From Novosphingobium sp. SCN 66-18 (GTDB lineage Bacteria > Pseudomonadota > Alphaproteobacteria > Sphingomonadales > Sphingomonadaceae), in assembly GCA_001725355.1 (NCBI GenBank), contig MEGD01000017.1:4666-68665 (forward strand): a stretch of 64,000 nucleotides of DNA. The letters are read 5' to 3'. Every line of letters starts with the position of its first letter. Positions within the stretch are counted from its first letter, which is position 1. Below the pieces are notes generated by a model that saw only the letters and a program-made list of their open reading frames with translations, did no database searches and was not told where the DNA came from. Positions 25,028 to 33,565 of the stretch are shown here, one piece after another. A program made the translations under genes and the position numbers.

Positions 25028-26241
25028 CCGCCGTCATTCTCGACATCTCGCGCCTGATCTCGCGCGTGCGCCACAATACACCGTCGGGCGTGGACCGGGT
25101 GGAGATGGCCTACGCGCGTGGCCTGTTGCAGCGCTATGGCGATGGGCTGGCCTTCGCCGCCGTCCATCCCACCGGTCTCTACGGCCGGCTGCGGCGGGCA
25201 CAGGCCGTCGCCTATCTCGACGAACTGGAGCGGCGCTGGACGCAGGAAGCGGACGACCCGGACCAGCGCCCGCATCAACGATCGCTGCCGTCCGTCCTGC
25301 CGCAGATGGCGGCACTGTGGCCGCACCGCCCCCCCGCCCCGTCGGGCCCGGTACCCCCGGTCTATGTCCAGGTCTCGCCCCATCACCTCACCCGCCAGGC
25401 ACTGGTGCGCCGCATCCTGCAACGGGAACGGGCGCGGTTCCTGTGCATGGTGCACGATCTGATCCCGATCGAGTTTCCCGAATATGCCCGGCCATCGGGC
25501 GCAGCGCTGCATCGGCGGCGCATGGAAACGGTGGTCGCCTGCGCCGATGCGGTAATCGTCAATTCGGCCGCCACCGGCCGGTCGCTCCACCCGTGGATCG
25601 AACGGAGCGGCCGGGCGATCGCCACGCACGTCGCCTTGCTGGGCACCGAAGTCCTGCCAGCCGCTGCTTCATCGACCGCAACGGAACGGCCCGCATTCGT
25701 GTGCCTTGGCACCATCGAGCCGCGCAAGAATCACCTGCTGCTGCTGCACCTGTGGCGCCACCTGGCGGAAACGATGCCGGCGCGGGACGTGCCGCGCCTG
25801 GTCATCGTAGGCCGGCGGGGTTGGGAAAACGAACAGGTGGTCGATATGCTGGAACGCTGTCCGGCGCTGCAGGGCCATGTCGAGGAAATCAACGGTTGTT
25901 CGGACCAGCGGATGGCTTCGCTGCTGGCAAGCGCCCGCGCGTTGCTGATGCCATCGTTCGCCGAAGGATTCGGAATGCCGGTTGCCGAAGCCCTGTCGCT
26001 GGGCGTGCCGGTGATCTGCAGCGATCTGGCCGCCTTGCGCGAAGTGGGCGGAAACACGCCCGACTACATCGATCCGCTCGACGGCCCCGGATGGAAGGCG
26101 ATGATCCTTGACCACGCCCGCTCTGGCCCGGCCCACGCCGCGCAGAGGGCACGGCTTGGCCAATGGCACAAGCCACTGTGGAGTGAGCACATGGATATTG
26201 TCGAAAAGGCGATCGCCGGCCTCCGCCAGCCGACCGCCTGA
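25024..26241 (+). CDS. GT4 family glycosyltransferase of the capsule locus
   Basis: Retaining glycosyltransferase expected to build the capsule repeat unit; sugar unknown. In 405 residues one sees VHDLIPIEFPEYARP near 144, FVCLGTIEPRKNH near 225 opening the donor-binding half, and SFAEGFGMPVAEALSLG near 312, the E-x7-E motif. The same HDLIPI-type element occurs in the GT4 at the window start, so the two belong to related subfamilies. ATG 25024 overlaps the kpsC stop as ATGA, indicating coupled translation. It ends three bases before the stop of the opposing hydroxylase gene. Confidence 0.88.
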   Translation: MTAVILDISRLISRVRHNTPSGVDRVEMAYARGLLQRYGDGLAFAAVHPTGLYGRLRRAQAVAYLDELERRWTQEADDPDQRPHQRSLPSVLPQMAALWPHRPPAPSGPVPPVYVQVSPHHLTRQALVRRILQRERARFLCMVHDLIPIEFPEYARPSGAALHRRRMETVVACADAVIVNSAATGRSLHPWIERSGRAIATHVALLGTEVLPAAASSTATERPAFVCLGTIEPRKNHLLLLHLWRHLAETMPARDVPRLVIVGRRGWENEQVVDMLERCPALQGHVEEINGCSDQRMASLLASARALLMPSFAEGFGMPVAEALSLGVPVICSDLAALREVGGNTPDYIDPLDGPGWKAMILDHARSGPAHAAQRARLGQWHKPLWSEHMDIVEKAIAGLRQPTA

Positions 26242-26244
26242 GCG

Positions 26245-26862
26245 TCAGGTCCCCGGCTTGGTCGAGGTGATCGCGGTTCCGAACAGTCGATCCCACAGGG
26301 GCGTCGTGATCGCGTAGTTGCCATGTTCGCTGATGTGATGGTGGCGCATGTGGTGCTGCTTGATCGCGCGCGCCATACGGCCGCGCATCGGCCATTGATG
26401 GCAAGCGAAATGGGTGAAATCGTAGACCACGTAACCCGAGATGAAGCCTAGGAACAGCCAGTCTCCCCCCGGTCCCACCATCGAGACGCAGGCATACCAC
26501 ACTGCCGCGGCAATCGGCACGCTCACAATCGGCGGCATCATGTTGCGCAGCCGATCATTGGGGCTCGCGTGATGATTGCCGTGCATGATGAAGGTGAAAG
26601 CCTGCAGCGGCTTCCACTTCAGCCGCAAGTGGAACAGGAAACGGTGCATGGCATATTCGAACAGCGTCCACAGCCACAGCCCGGCTACGACCAGGCTGAA
26701 CGCGGTAGCCACGCTGACGGTGCCCCAGCCCATCCAGACCAGAAAGGGGAGAAACATCCCCCAGATCACGCCGAAAGCGAGGGGGGAAACAACGGTCAGC
26801 CTTTCAAGCCACGCGTTCCGAAACAATCTGATCGGTTGCAGATGCGAACTCCGGGCTGACAT
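26245..26862 (-). CDS. Fatty-acid hydroxylase / sterol-desaturase superfamily membrane protein
   Basis: Di-iron membrane oxygenase. The 205 residues hold several membrane segments and the histidine boxes HRFLFH (His73, His78), HGNHH (94-98), HFACH (151-155) and HHMRHHH (170-176), the pattern of fatty-acid 2-hydroxylases of the FA2H/Scs7 type. Sphingomonad sphingolipids carry 2-hydroxymyristate, so alpha-hydroxylation of the amide-linked acid of glycosphingolipid is an attractive role; a carotenoid or other lipid substrate cannot be excluded. It lies reversed within the capsule locus and diverges from the SDR gene. Confidence 0.85.
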   Translation of the reverse strand: MSARSSHLQPIRLFRNAWLERLTVVSPLAFGVIWGMFLPFLVWMGWGTVSVATAFSLVVAGLWLWTLFEYAMHRFLFHLRLKWKPLQAFTFIMHGNHHASPNDRLRNMMPPIVSVPIAAAVWYACVSMVGPGGDWLFLGFISGYVVYDFTHFACHQWPMRGRMARAIKQHHMRHHHISEHGNYAITTPLWDRLFGTAITSTKPGT

Positions 26863-26977
26863 AACCTTGTCTCTGGACAGGACAGGCCTCCAAGTGTCAA
26901 GAGGCTAAAGTCCCCAAAATAGGCAAACGCACCGCTTCGGACGACAGGATGCCGAAACCATCATCGTACGGAATGTA

Positions 26978-27002
26978 CTGTGCTGCCGCGTGTGCAGCGC
27001 AG
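26978..27002. repeat. TGC-rich inverted repeat between hydroxylase and SDR genes
   Basis: CTGTGCTGC (26978-26986) and GCAGCGCAG (26994-27002) pair over nine positions with one G-T wobble around a seven-base loop. It sits in the divergent promoter region of the two genes and may be an operator. Direct copies of TGGACAGGAC lie at 26874-26883 and 27033-27042. Confidence 0.4.
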
Positions 27003-27060
27003 TAAAAACTTCAGAAATCCACTATTCGCCCTTGGACAGGACTCAGGATGACACCCATTT

Positions 27061-27873
27061 ATGACCGGCCCTATACGGTTTGAAGGCAGTTTTGTTCCCG
27101 TCTCCGAAACAGGCAGGGTCCTCATCGTGGGCGCATCGGGGGAGCTGGGTAGCGCCCTCGCGCGGCACTATGCCTGCGCCGGCGCCCGACTCTCGCTGTG
27201 GGGACGCGACAGTGGCCGGCTCGATGCCGCAGCCAGGGCCTGCCTCGACCTTGGCGCGGGCGCCGTGGGCACCCGGTCGCTGGACCTGTCCGATACCGAT
27301 GGCGCGCTGAAAGCCCTGTCGCGCGAAGAGACCGAGGAGCCGTTCGGCCTCGCCTTGTTCGCCGCGGGATGCGGCGATATCCGCGCCGAAGGCGCAATGG
27401 TGGAAGACGCCGCGCAAGTCGCCCGTCTGGTGCAGGTCAATTTCGAAGCGCAAGCAGCCATGGCTGCCCGTTGCGCCCTGACGATGGCTGCGCGCGGGCA
27501 CGGCGCGATCGTCGTGATCGGTTCGGCTGCCGCCGATCATGCGCTGCCATTCGCGGCAGCCTATGCCGGATCGAAAGCGGGTCTGGCCCGCTTTGCCGAC
27601 GCGCTGCGGATCAATGTGCGTCCCTATGGCGTATCCGTGACGCTCGTGTCCCCCGGCTTCATCGACACGGCGGCCGCCCGGCGCGTCCCCGGCCCCAAGC
27701 CGCTGATGCTGCAACCGGACAGAGCCGCCGCGCTGATCGCGAAAGCGGCGGCGCGCAAAAAGGCTCATGTCGTGCTGCCCTGGCCTTTTGGGCTGCTGCG
27801 GCTCTTCTCAGCGATCCTGCCGCGCTTCCTGCGCGATCGGTTGCTGCGCGCGCTTACTCCGCCGGGCTTTTAG
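27061..27873 (+). CDS. Short-chain dehydrogenase/reductase in the capsule locus
   Basis: Classical SDR of 270 residues using NAD(P)H. VLIVGASGELGSALA (about residues 21-35) is the dinucleotide loop, VVIGSAAADHALPFAAAYAGSKAG gives the Ser-Tyr-Lys triad with YAGSK, and the end has a hydrophobic basic segment (WPFGLLRLFSAILPRF) that may hold it at the membrane. SDRs of this kind occur beside kpsC/kpsS-type genes, but the reaction is not known. It converges on the phosphoglycerol transferase gene, overlapping its end by 20 bp. Confidence 0.82.
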   Translation: MTGPIRFEGSFVPVSETGRVLIVGASGELGSALARHYACAGARLSLWGRDSGRLDAAARACLDLGAGAVGTRSLDLSDTDGALKALSREETEEPFGLALFAAGCGDIRAEGAMVEDAAQVARLVQVNFEAQAAMAARCALTMAARGHGAIVVIGSAAADHALPFAAAYAGSKAGLARFADALRINVRPYGVSVTLVSPGFIDTAAARRVPGPKPLMLQPDRAAALIAKAAARKKAHVVLPWPFGLLRLFSAILPRFLRDRLLRALTPPGF

Positions 27874-29356
27874 CCAGAAGATCGTGGACCGCGTGATGGA
27901 GCTGCGCCGGGGTCAGATCGACACGCCGCCGCTCTCCCTCCACCACCGTCCCCGATGCGTCGAGGCGGACGATGACGTAAGGCGTATGGCGCACTGGCCC
28001 CGGCGTGGTGACGCCCGGGATACTAGGGCGGTGATCGCCGAAAAAGACGAGAACCGACGAGCGACCAAGGCCAGCCAGCTCTTGAAGCAACCTCGCCAGC
28101 ATCGCGTCACTGTTGCGCACAAGACGCAGGTAGGAGGAAACGAGATCGCGCGGTCCGGGTCCGTCATCGGGTGCCCAGGGGCCGTGATTCTCGATCGTGA
28201 CGGCATAGAGCACCGTTGGTTCCGTGGCATTTCGTGCCAGATCGCCTATCGTTCCGGCCATGGCCGCGTCGGTTACGTAGCGCCCCTCCCCTGCCGAGGG
28301 CGGCGCAAAATGTTCCTCGCCCACCATCTCCGCGAACCCGGCGGCGGGCATGATGCGGTGCCGGTTGTAGAAGCGCAGGTCGTGCGGGTGGAGGAACAGG
28401 CTGCGCCATCCGCGCACGGCAAGTCGCGCGGGCAAGGCGTGCGCCGCTTCCCCGGTCGCGGTCAGAAACGGATCGTACCGGCGGAAGCCCAGTTCCTCCT
28501 CGTCGCGGCCGAAGATCAGACCATACTCGGTGCGCATGGTATAAGCGCCGAACCCGCTGACGTTCAGATTGCCCCACTGCCAGGCATCGGCGCGGGCACG
28601 GGCCAGACCCGGCAATTCGAGCGCCGGATCACCGAACAGTTCCACGGGATCGGCGAACGATTCGCATTGCACGATCACCGCGAGCGGAGGCTCGGCCACC
28701 GCCACTCCGACCACCGCCTCGGGTTGGGCGCGCGGCGCGGGATCGGACGTCGCGCGCCAACGCAGCCAATAGAGCAGCAAGGTTGCCAGCAAGCCATGAC
28801 GGCGCACGTCCCCGTCCAGATCGGGTACCGGCGCAAGACCGCGCCACGGGGGAACCGCCAGCACCCCCCGCAACAGCACCAGACTGCCGCCCAGCAGCAG
28901 CGCGCCGGCCAGATGGAAGCCGACGTCGCCGACGAACAGCCAGGCGAACAGGGCCAGCAGCGCCGGCCCGCTGGCAATCAGCACCGCCTTTTGCACCGTG
29001 CTCAACGCCGACAGATAGAACTGCGGATGGCGCAGTACCGCGCCGACAAGCACGAGATCGGTAAACACCAGCGGTTCGCCCAGCATGGTGTGCTTGGCGT
29101 TGGACACGACCGCGAACAGCGCCATCAGCGCCAGCGTCAGGATGGCCGAAGCCAGTGGATTGCCGCAGATGGCCAGGAACAGCCCGAAGCCGCTGGCGAC
29201 CAGCAGCATGTGCAGCACCATGCCGGCCGCGCTGCGCAGGGGCCATCGCGCATCGCCGTCACGCCGGGGGCGAACCAGTCCGTCCAGCACCAGCGACGCG
29301 GCGACAAGCCCCGGAAACAGCAGAAACGTGCCTGTCACAGCCCCTCGATAGAACAT
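27854..29356 (-). CDS. LtaS/MdoB-like phosphoglycerol (alkaline-phosphatase superfamily) transferase
   Basis: Probably moves phosphoglycerol from phosphatidylglycerol onto a surface glycan at the outer face of the inner membrane. N-terminal hydrophobic segments (about residues 8-28, 46-85, 96-107, 124-168) are followed by an extracytoplasmic sulfatase-fold domain. IVQCESF places metal ligand Glu232, GAYTMRTEYGLIFG offers nucleophile Thr273 in the position used by LtaS-like enzymes, TIENHGPW is near 388, and FFGDHRPS gives Asp441/His442. All expected active-site groups are present in 500 residues. Its position between kpsC and kpsS points to capsule decoration. Confidence 0.83.
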   Translation of the reverse strand: MFYRGAVTGTFLLFPGLVAASLVLDGLVRPRRDGDARWPLRSAAGMVLHMLLVASGFGLFLAICGNPLASAILTLALMALFAVVSNAKHTMLGEPLVFTDLVLVGAVLRHPQFYLSALSTVQKAVLIASGPALLALFAWLFVGDVGFHLAGALLLGGSLVLLRGVLAVPPWRGLAPVPDLDGDVRRHGLLATLLLYWLRWRATSDPAPRAQPEAVVGVAVAEPPLAVIVQCESFADPVELFGDPALELPGLARARADAWQWGNLNVSGFGAYTMRTEYGLIFGRDEEELGFRRYDPFLTATGEAAHALPARLAVRGWRSLFLHPHDLRFYNRHRIMPAAGFAEMVGEEHFAPPSAGEGRYVTDAAMAGTIGDLARNATEPTVLYAVTIENHGPWAPDDGPGPRDLVSSYLRLVRNSDAMLARLLQELAGLGRSSVLVFFGDHRPSIPGVTTPGPVRHTPYVIVRLDASGTVVEGERRRVDLTPAQLHHAVHDLLAKSPAE

Positions 29357-29460
29357 GCGCGCGGGCAGGGTGGCCGCAGCGTGGATGCCTTAGCCATCCC
29401 CGAAGACAATGTCATGGGCGGCTCGTGCGCAAGTGGATGAAATTGATTGGTGGAAACCTG

Positions 29461-29472
29461 ATGATGCATCAT
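29461..29472. promoter_or_regulatory. Perfect 12-bp palindrome before kpsS
   Basis: ATGATGCATCAT is fully symmetric and lies 58 bp before the kpsS start, in the divergent region shared with the phosphoglycerol transferase gene. A regulator binding here could control both. Confidence 0.4.
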
Positions 29473-29530
29473 CGACGCCTTGAGTGCTTCATCCTAGGGA
29501 CGTCTGAATGAGGTTCCGGAATTCCTGCCG

Positions 29531-30772
29531 ATGCCCGATGAAATAGTGCGTGCCGGGGAACGGCGCCGGGTGCTGTTGCTGCAAGGCCTGATGGGTCCAC
29601 TGTTCCGCCATCTGGGCCAAGGGCTGATCCGCGCCGGGCACACGGTCTACAAGGTCAATTTCAACGGCGGCGACCGGGCGTTCTGGCGCTTGCCCGGTGG
29701 CATCGACTATCGCGGCACCGTACAGGAGTGGCCCGCCGCGCTGGAAGCCATCCTGCGCGACAAGCGGATTACCGACGTGGTGCTGTTCGGCGATTGTCGC
29801 GATCACCACATGGCCGCCACGCGGGTCTGTCGTGCGCTGGAGGTGCCGGTCCACGTCTTCGAGGAAGGCTATATCCGGCCCGACTGGGTCACGCTGGAGC
29901 TGGGTGGGGTCAACGGGCATTCCTCGCTCCCGCGCGATCCGCAATGGTATCGCGATACCGCCGCCGCGCTGCCACCGGTCCCGCAACACAGCCAGGTGCC
30001 CTCCTCGTTCCGCCGCCGCGCGCTGGAAGGGCTGCTGTACAACGTCGCCGATGTGTTCACGCGCTGGCACTATTCCAACTGGAACAACCATCGCCCCTGG
30101 CCGCCGCTGGTGGAAGGCATGGGCTGGCTGCGCAAGCTACGCGCGCGCAAGCTGCGCGAGGCGCAGGCCGCCCGGTTGTTCGCGCGCATGGAAGCGACGC
30201 CCGAGCCCTATTTCCTGTTCCCGCTCCAGCTCGATTCGGACGCGCAGATCCGGCTGCATTCCCCCTTCGCGGGCATTGCCGAGGCGCTGAACCTGATCAT
30301 CGCCTCGTTCGCCCGGCACGCCCCGGCCGATACGCGGCTGGTCATCAAGGAGCATCCGCTGGACAACGGCGTGCGCGATTGGGAGCAGACCGCGCGTGAT
30401 CTGGGCGAACGCTACGGCGTTGCCGCACGCATAGATTACCTGGCCGCCGGTGACATCGTGGCCGTTGCCCGCAACGCGCGCGGCATGGTGACCATCAACA
30501 GCACCAGCGGCACGTTCGCGCTGGCGATGGGCATCCCCGTCATCGCGCTGGGCCACGCGGTTTATGATATCCCGGACCTCACCGCGCGCGACGGGCTGGA
30601 CGCCTTCTGGCAGAACCCGGTGCCGCCCGATCCCGAAACCTTCGCCGCGTTCCGGCGCGTGCTGATCGAACGCTGCCTGATTCCCGGTGGCTTCTTCTCG
30701 AAGGAAGCGCTGGACAAGGTTGTGCGCCATGCCATCGCGCGGTTCGAGGGGACCCCGCTTCCGCCCGAATAA
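29531..30772 (+). CDS. kpsS: Capsule Kdo-transferase KpsS
   Basis: Adds the first beta-Kdo to the phosphatidylglycerol-type lipid anchor of Kdo-linked capsules. The 413 residues show KpsS marks: LLLQGLMGPLFRHLGQGL at the start, VNFNGGDRAFW, FGDCRDHH near 87, VFEEGYIRPDWVTLE near 112, KEHPLDNG near 276 and TINSTSGTFALAMGIPVIALG near 317. It is separated from kpsC by five kilobases holding a glycosyltransferase, hydroxylase, SDR and phosphoglycerol transferase. It converges on lptA with 34 bp between stops. Exporter genes kpsM/T/E are not present here. Confidence 0.92.
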   Translation: MPDEIVRAGERRRVLLLQGLMGPLFRHLGQGLIRAGHTVYKVNFNGGDRAFWRLPGGIDYRGTVQEWPAALEAILRDKRITDVVLFGDCRDHHMAATRVCRALEVPVHVFEEGYIRPDWVTLELGGVNGHSSLPRDPQWYRDTAAALPPVPQHSQVPSSFRRRALEGLLYNVADVFTRWHYSNWNNHRPWPPLVEGMGWLRKLRARKLREAQAARLFARMEATPEPYFLFPLQLDSDAQIRLHSPFAGIAEALNLIIASFARHAPADTRLVIKEHPLDNGVRDWEQTARDLGERYGVAARIDYLAAGDIVAVARNARGMVTINSTSGTFALAMGIPVIALGHAVYDIPDLTARDGLDAFWQNPVPPDPETFAAFRRVLIERCLIPGGFFSKEALDKVVRHAIARFEGTPLPPE

Positions 30773-30806
30773 GCCGGCGAAGGCGCGGCGTTACGGCTTG
30801 CTGTCC

Positions 30807-31406
30807 CTACTGCTTGCTGTCGTTGCGCTTGGGCACCTTGAACGTGCCCGAAATGCGCCCGCCGCCGTTGCCGGAACCGCCGACACCGGGAACAGAGGAA
30901 CCGCCCGAACGGCCATCCACGCTGGACAGGCCGCTGTCGAGGTCGATTACCAGCCGGCCGCCGTTGAGCGTGTCGGTGCCGCGCCGCAGCGCCACGTTGC
31001 CGACCATCGTGATCAGACGGCGTTTCACGTCATAGACCGCCACATCCCCGCGCGCGGTTTCATCGCGCTGCGTCACCACCACGCCGCCGGTCGCGTCAAT
31101 CCGCTGGATCTCCGTCTCGCCACCCGTGTTGGTATAGGCCATCACGGTGCGTGCCGACCGCATCCGCATGTCGTCCTGCGTGATGTCGACGTTCCCCGTC
31201 AGAATCACCCGGTTCTGCTTGTCCTGCAGTTCGATGCGGTCCGCCGCGAAATTGACCGGCGCATCGCTGTTGACCCGCGAGGCAGCTTGCGCGGAAAGCG
31301 CCGCAACGACGGCGCCCGCCCCGGCAAAGCCCAGCAGGAACGCCCGGAAAGGCCGGGCGGAACGGATCGTTTCGCGAAGGGACGTCATTTGCCGAGGTGC
31401 AGTCAT
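30807..31406 (-). CDS. lptA: LptA periplasmic glycolipid-transport protein
   Basis: Forms the periplasmic bridge between inner and outer membrane in the Lpt system. The 199-residue product has a signal peptide (AFLLGFAGAGAVVAALSAQA) and an OstA-type beta-jellyroll region: INFAADRIELQDKQ-like start (PVNFAADRIELQDKQNRVIL), GNVDITQDDMRM and LNGGRLVIDLDSG. A Gly/Ser-rich tail follows. ATG 31406 overlaps the lptC stop as ATGA, so both are coupled. The operon runs rnd-lptC-lptA. The usual next gene, lptB, is not there; kpsS occupies the position, oppositely oriented. Confidence 0.9.
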   Translation of the reverse strand: MTAPRQMTSLRETIRSARPFRAFLLGFAGAGAVVAALSAQAASRVNSDAPVNFAADRIELQDKQNRVILTGNVDITQDDMRMRSARTVMAYTNTGGETEIQRIDATGGVVVTQRDETARGDVAVYDVKRRLITMVGNVALRRGTDTLNGGRLVIDLDSGLSSVDGRSGGSSVPGVGGSGNGGGRISGTFKVPKRNDSKQ

Positions 31407-32047
31407 GGCTTGCGCATCTTGCCCGGTTCCATGTGAAGACGTGCATGGCCGTCCAGCGTGACGGTATGCGCGGAGAGGTCGGCGAATATCCTGTCGGCCG
31501 AGAAAGTGCCAGCCGGAATGCGGCCTTCCGCCGGCCCCTTGCTGTGCAGGTTCTTGGCCCGCACATCGAACACCACGTTGTTCGCGGTCATGCGATAGCC
31601 GTCCGACGTCTGGAAATTGACCGGCCCGGCCACGTCCACCTGTTCGCGGCTGAAATCGTAGTTGCCCGAATTGGCCGAAAGGATCGCCGGCCCGTCGTCC
31701 ATCAGCATCCGCGCGGTCAGGTCGTTCATCACCACCACGGGAACCCGCGCCGAATGCTGGACGGCGGAACCGGCGGTAATCGAGAACGTGCGCCCGTCGT
31801 CGTCCAGGCCGCGGTACATCGCGCTGGCGGCACGCAGACGATCTTCCAGGATGGAAACCTTGTTGCGATCGAGCAGGAAGCTGATCTCGCCGCGCGGGGA
31901 AAGCGGCGTCAGCACCATCACCGCCGCCAGAACGCCGATCGCGGCCGGCAGCGCCACCGCCAGGAACCGCACCAGACGGTCATGAAAGCCGCCCGGAGCC
32001 GCGAAATGCTGGCGGCGCGAGCGGATCTTCTCGGCTTGGACGGTCAT
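31403..32047 (-). CDS. lptC: LptC inner-membrane glycolipid-transport protein
   Basis: Single-pass inner-membrane protein that receives glycolipid from the LptBFG transporter and hands it to LptA. The 214 residues have a membrane anchor ([19 protein letters not shown], about 28-46) and an LptC-type jellyroll with [20 protein letters not shown] and [22 protein letters not shown] 32047 lies 10 bp after the rnd stop with GAGG upstream. In sphingomonads, which are known for glycosphingolipids in place of LPS, the cargo is presumably that lipid. Confidence 0.88.
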   Translation of the reverse strand: MTVQAEKIRSRRQHFAAPGGFHDRLVRFLAVALPAAIGVLAAVMVLTPLSPRGEISFLLDRNKVSILEDRLRAASAMYRGLDDDGRTFSITAGSAVQHSARVPVVVMNDLTARMLMDDGPAILSANSGNYDFSREQVDVAGPVNFQTSDGYRMTANNVVFDVRAKNLHSKGPAEGRIPAGTFSADRIFADLSAHTVTLDGHARLHMEPGKMRKP

Positions 32048-32057
32048 CCCCGCAGCC

Positions 32058-32675
32058 TCATTCGTGACTGAAGATGTCCCGTTCGGCCCAGCCGGCCAGA
32101 TCGAGGCGTGCCCGCACGGGCAGAAAATCGAAACAGGCCTGCGCCATCTCGGTCCGCTTCTCCCGCGCAAGCCGCTCGACCAGAATCGTGTGCATGGCGT
32201 GGAGGTGGCGCACGTCGGACGCTGCATATTCCTGCTGCGCGTCGGACAGGACCGCCCCGCCCCAGTCGCTCGACTGCTGCTGCTTGGAAATCTCCTTGCC
32301 CAGAAGTTCGCGCACCAGATCCTTCAACCCGTGGCGGTCGGTATAAGTGCGGACCAGCTTGGACGCGATCTTGGTGCAGAACACCGGCGCGGCGGTCACG
32401 CCCAGATAGTGCTCTATCGCCGCCAGATCGAACCGGGCGAAATGGAACAGCTTCAGCCGCGCCGGATCGGCCAGCACCGCCTTCAGGTTCGGCGCCGCAT
32501 AATCGCTGCCCACCTTGAAGCGGACCAAATGCTCATCGCCCTGCCCGTCGGAAATCTGCACCACGCACAGCCGGTCACGCGGGGTGATGAGCCCCATCGT
32601 TTCCGTATCGACAGCGACGATGCCCGGCGCCAGCGCGCCTTCGGGCAAATCTTCTTCATGCAGGTAGACGGCCAT
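32058..32675 (-). CDS. rnd: Ribonuclease D (3'-5' exonuclease domain protein)
   Basis: DEDDy-type 3'-5' exoribonuclease for tRNA and stable RNA trimming. The 205 residues comprise only the nuclease domain, as in many alphaproteobacteria, without the HRDC domains of E. coli RNase [12 protein letters not shown] supplies the first acidic pair, [17 protein letters not shown] the second, and [16 protein letters not shown] the Tyr/Asp of ExoIII. ATG 32675 begins directly at [11 protein letters not shown]; an earlier in-frame ATG (32711) has no support. It diverges from ung across 99 bp and heads the rnd-lptC-lptA operon. Confidence 0.9.
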   Translation of the reverse strand: MAVYLHEEDLPEGALAPGIVAVDTETMGLITPRDRLCVVQISDGQGDEHLVRFKVGSDYAAPNLKAVLADPARLKLFHFARFDLAAIEHYLGVTAAPVFCTKIASKLVRTYTDRHGLKDLVRELLGKEISKQQQSSDWGGAVLSDAQQEYAASDVRHLHAMHTILVERLAREKRTEMAQACFDFLPVRARLDLAGWAERDIFSHE

Positions 32676-32774
32676 GGACCCCCGCCTACGATGAATGCCG
32701 GGAAACGGCAACCTTGGCTTTGGCCCCGGCAGACTTGTGCGCCCGTTTCGAGTTGCGGTAGGAACGCCTTACCT

Positions 32775-33455
32775 ATGGCAACTCCCCTTCCCGATAGCTG
32801 GCAGCCGGCGCTGGCCCCCGTTCTCGCCACCCGCCCGCTACGGGCGCTGGGCGGCTTCCTCAGCGCGGAAGAGGCCGCCGGAAAGGTGATCTTTCCACCG
32901 CGCGGATCGCGGCTGCGCGCGCTGGAACTGACCCCGCTGGAGGACGTGAAGGTCGTGATTCTGGGGCAGGACCCCTATCACGGCCCCGGCCAGGCGCACG
33001 GCCTCTCGTTCTCGGTGCCGCAGGGCGTCAAGCCGCCGCCCTCGCTGGTGAACATCTACAAGGAACTGGAATCCGATCTCGGCCTGCCGCGCCCGTCCCA
33101 CGGCAATCTGGAAAACTGGGCGCGGCAGGGCGTGCTGCTGCTGAACAACTCATTGACGGTGGAGGCCGGGCAGGCCGGATCGCACGCGGGCAAGGGCTGG
33201 GAGGATTTCACCGATGCGGCGGTGGCCGCCGTGGCGCAGCGCGATGTGCCGACCGTCTTCCTGCTGTGGGGCAGCCACGCGCAGAAGAAGGCGGCGCGGG
33301 TGCCGGGCCTTGCCCAGGGACCGCATCTCGTCCTGAAGGCGCCGCACCCCAGCCCGCTGTCCGCCCATGCCGGCTTCTTCGGGTGCCGCCACTTCAGCCA
33401 GGCCAACGCCTTTCTCGAACAACACGGCCGCGGCGCGATCGACTGGCAGCCCTGA
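32775..33455 (+). CDS. ung: Uracil-DNA glycosylase (family 1)
   Basis: Removes uracil from DNA at the start of base-excision repair. In 226 residues the active-site loop [18 protein letters not shown] (catalytic Asp near residue 64), [12 protein letters not shown] and the closing [14 protein letters not shown] (catalytic His) identify family 1 Ung. ATG 32775 gives the usual N-terminus; the reading frame is open for 700 bp upstream, but that part is only the antisense of rnd. It is transcribed divergently from rnd. The following gene is 110 bp away. Confidence 0.96.
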   Translation: MATPLPDSWQPALAPVLATRPLRALGGFLSAEEAAGKVIFPPRGSRLRALELTPLEDVKVVILGQDPYHGPGQAHGLSFSVPQGVKPPPSLVNIYKELESDLGLPRPSHGNLENWARQGVLLLNNSLTVEAGQAGSHAGKGWEDFTDAAVAAVAQRDVPTVFLLWGSHAQKKAARVPGLAQGPHLVLKAPHPSPLSAHAGFFGCRHFSQANAFLEQHGRGAIDWQP

Positions 33456-33565
33456 GCGCCGACGCTTCCGCGCAATCGCCTCCGAAGCAGACGCAAATCC
33501 GGTTGCCGCGCCACCGGCGCACCGTCACTCTTCCCGTCCGCGCGGTGCGGGAGGGAGCCTGAACC

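Noticed and set aside
26874-27042. Direct copies of TGGACAGGAC at 26874 and 27033
   Set aside because: Ten-base copies in the same orientation between divergent genes could be chance; no spacing or symmetry supports an operator.
27767-29440. 557-codon plus-strand frame opposite the phosphoglycerol transferase gene
   Set aside because: The minus strand carries a full LtaS-like active site; the plus frame is low-complexity Arg/Gln/His.
32064-32774. Upstream extension of the ung reading frame
   Set aside because: It runs antisense through rnd and has no homology; Ung begins at 32775 with a normal N-terminus.
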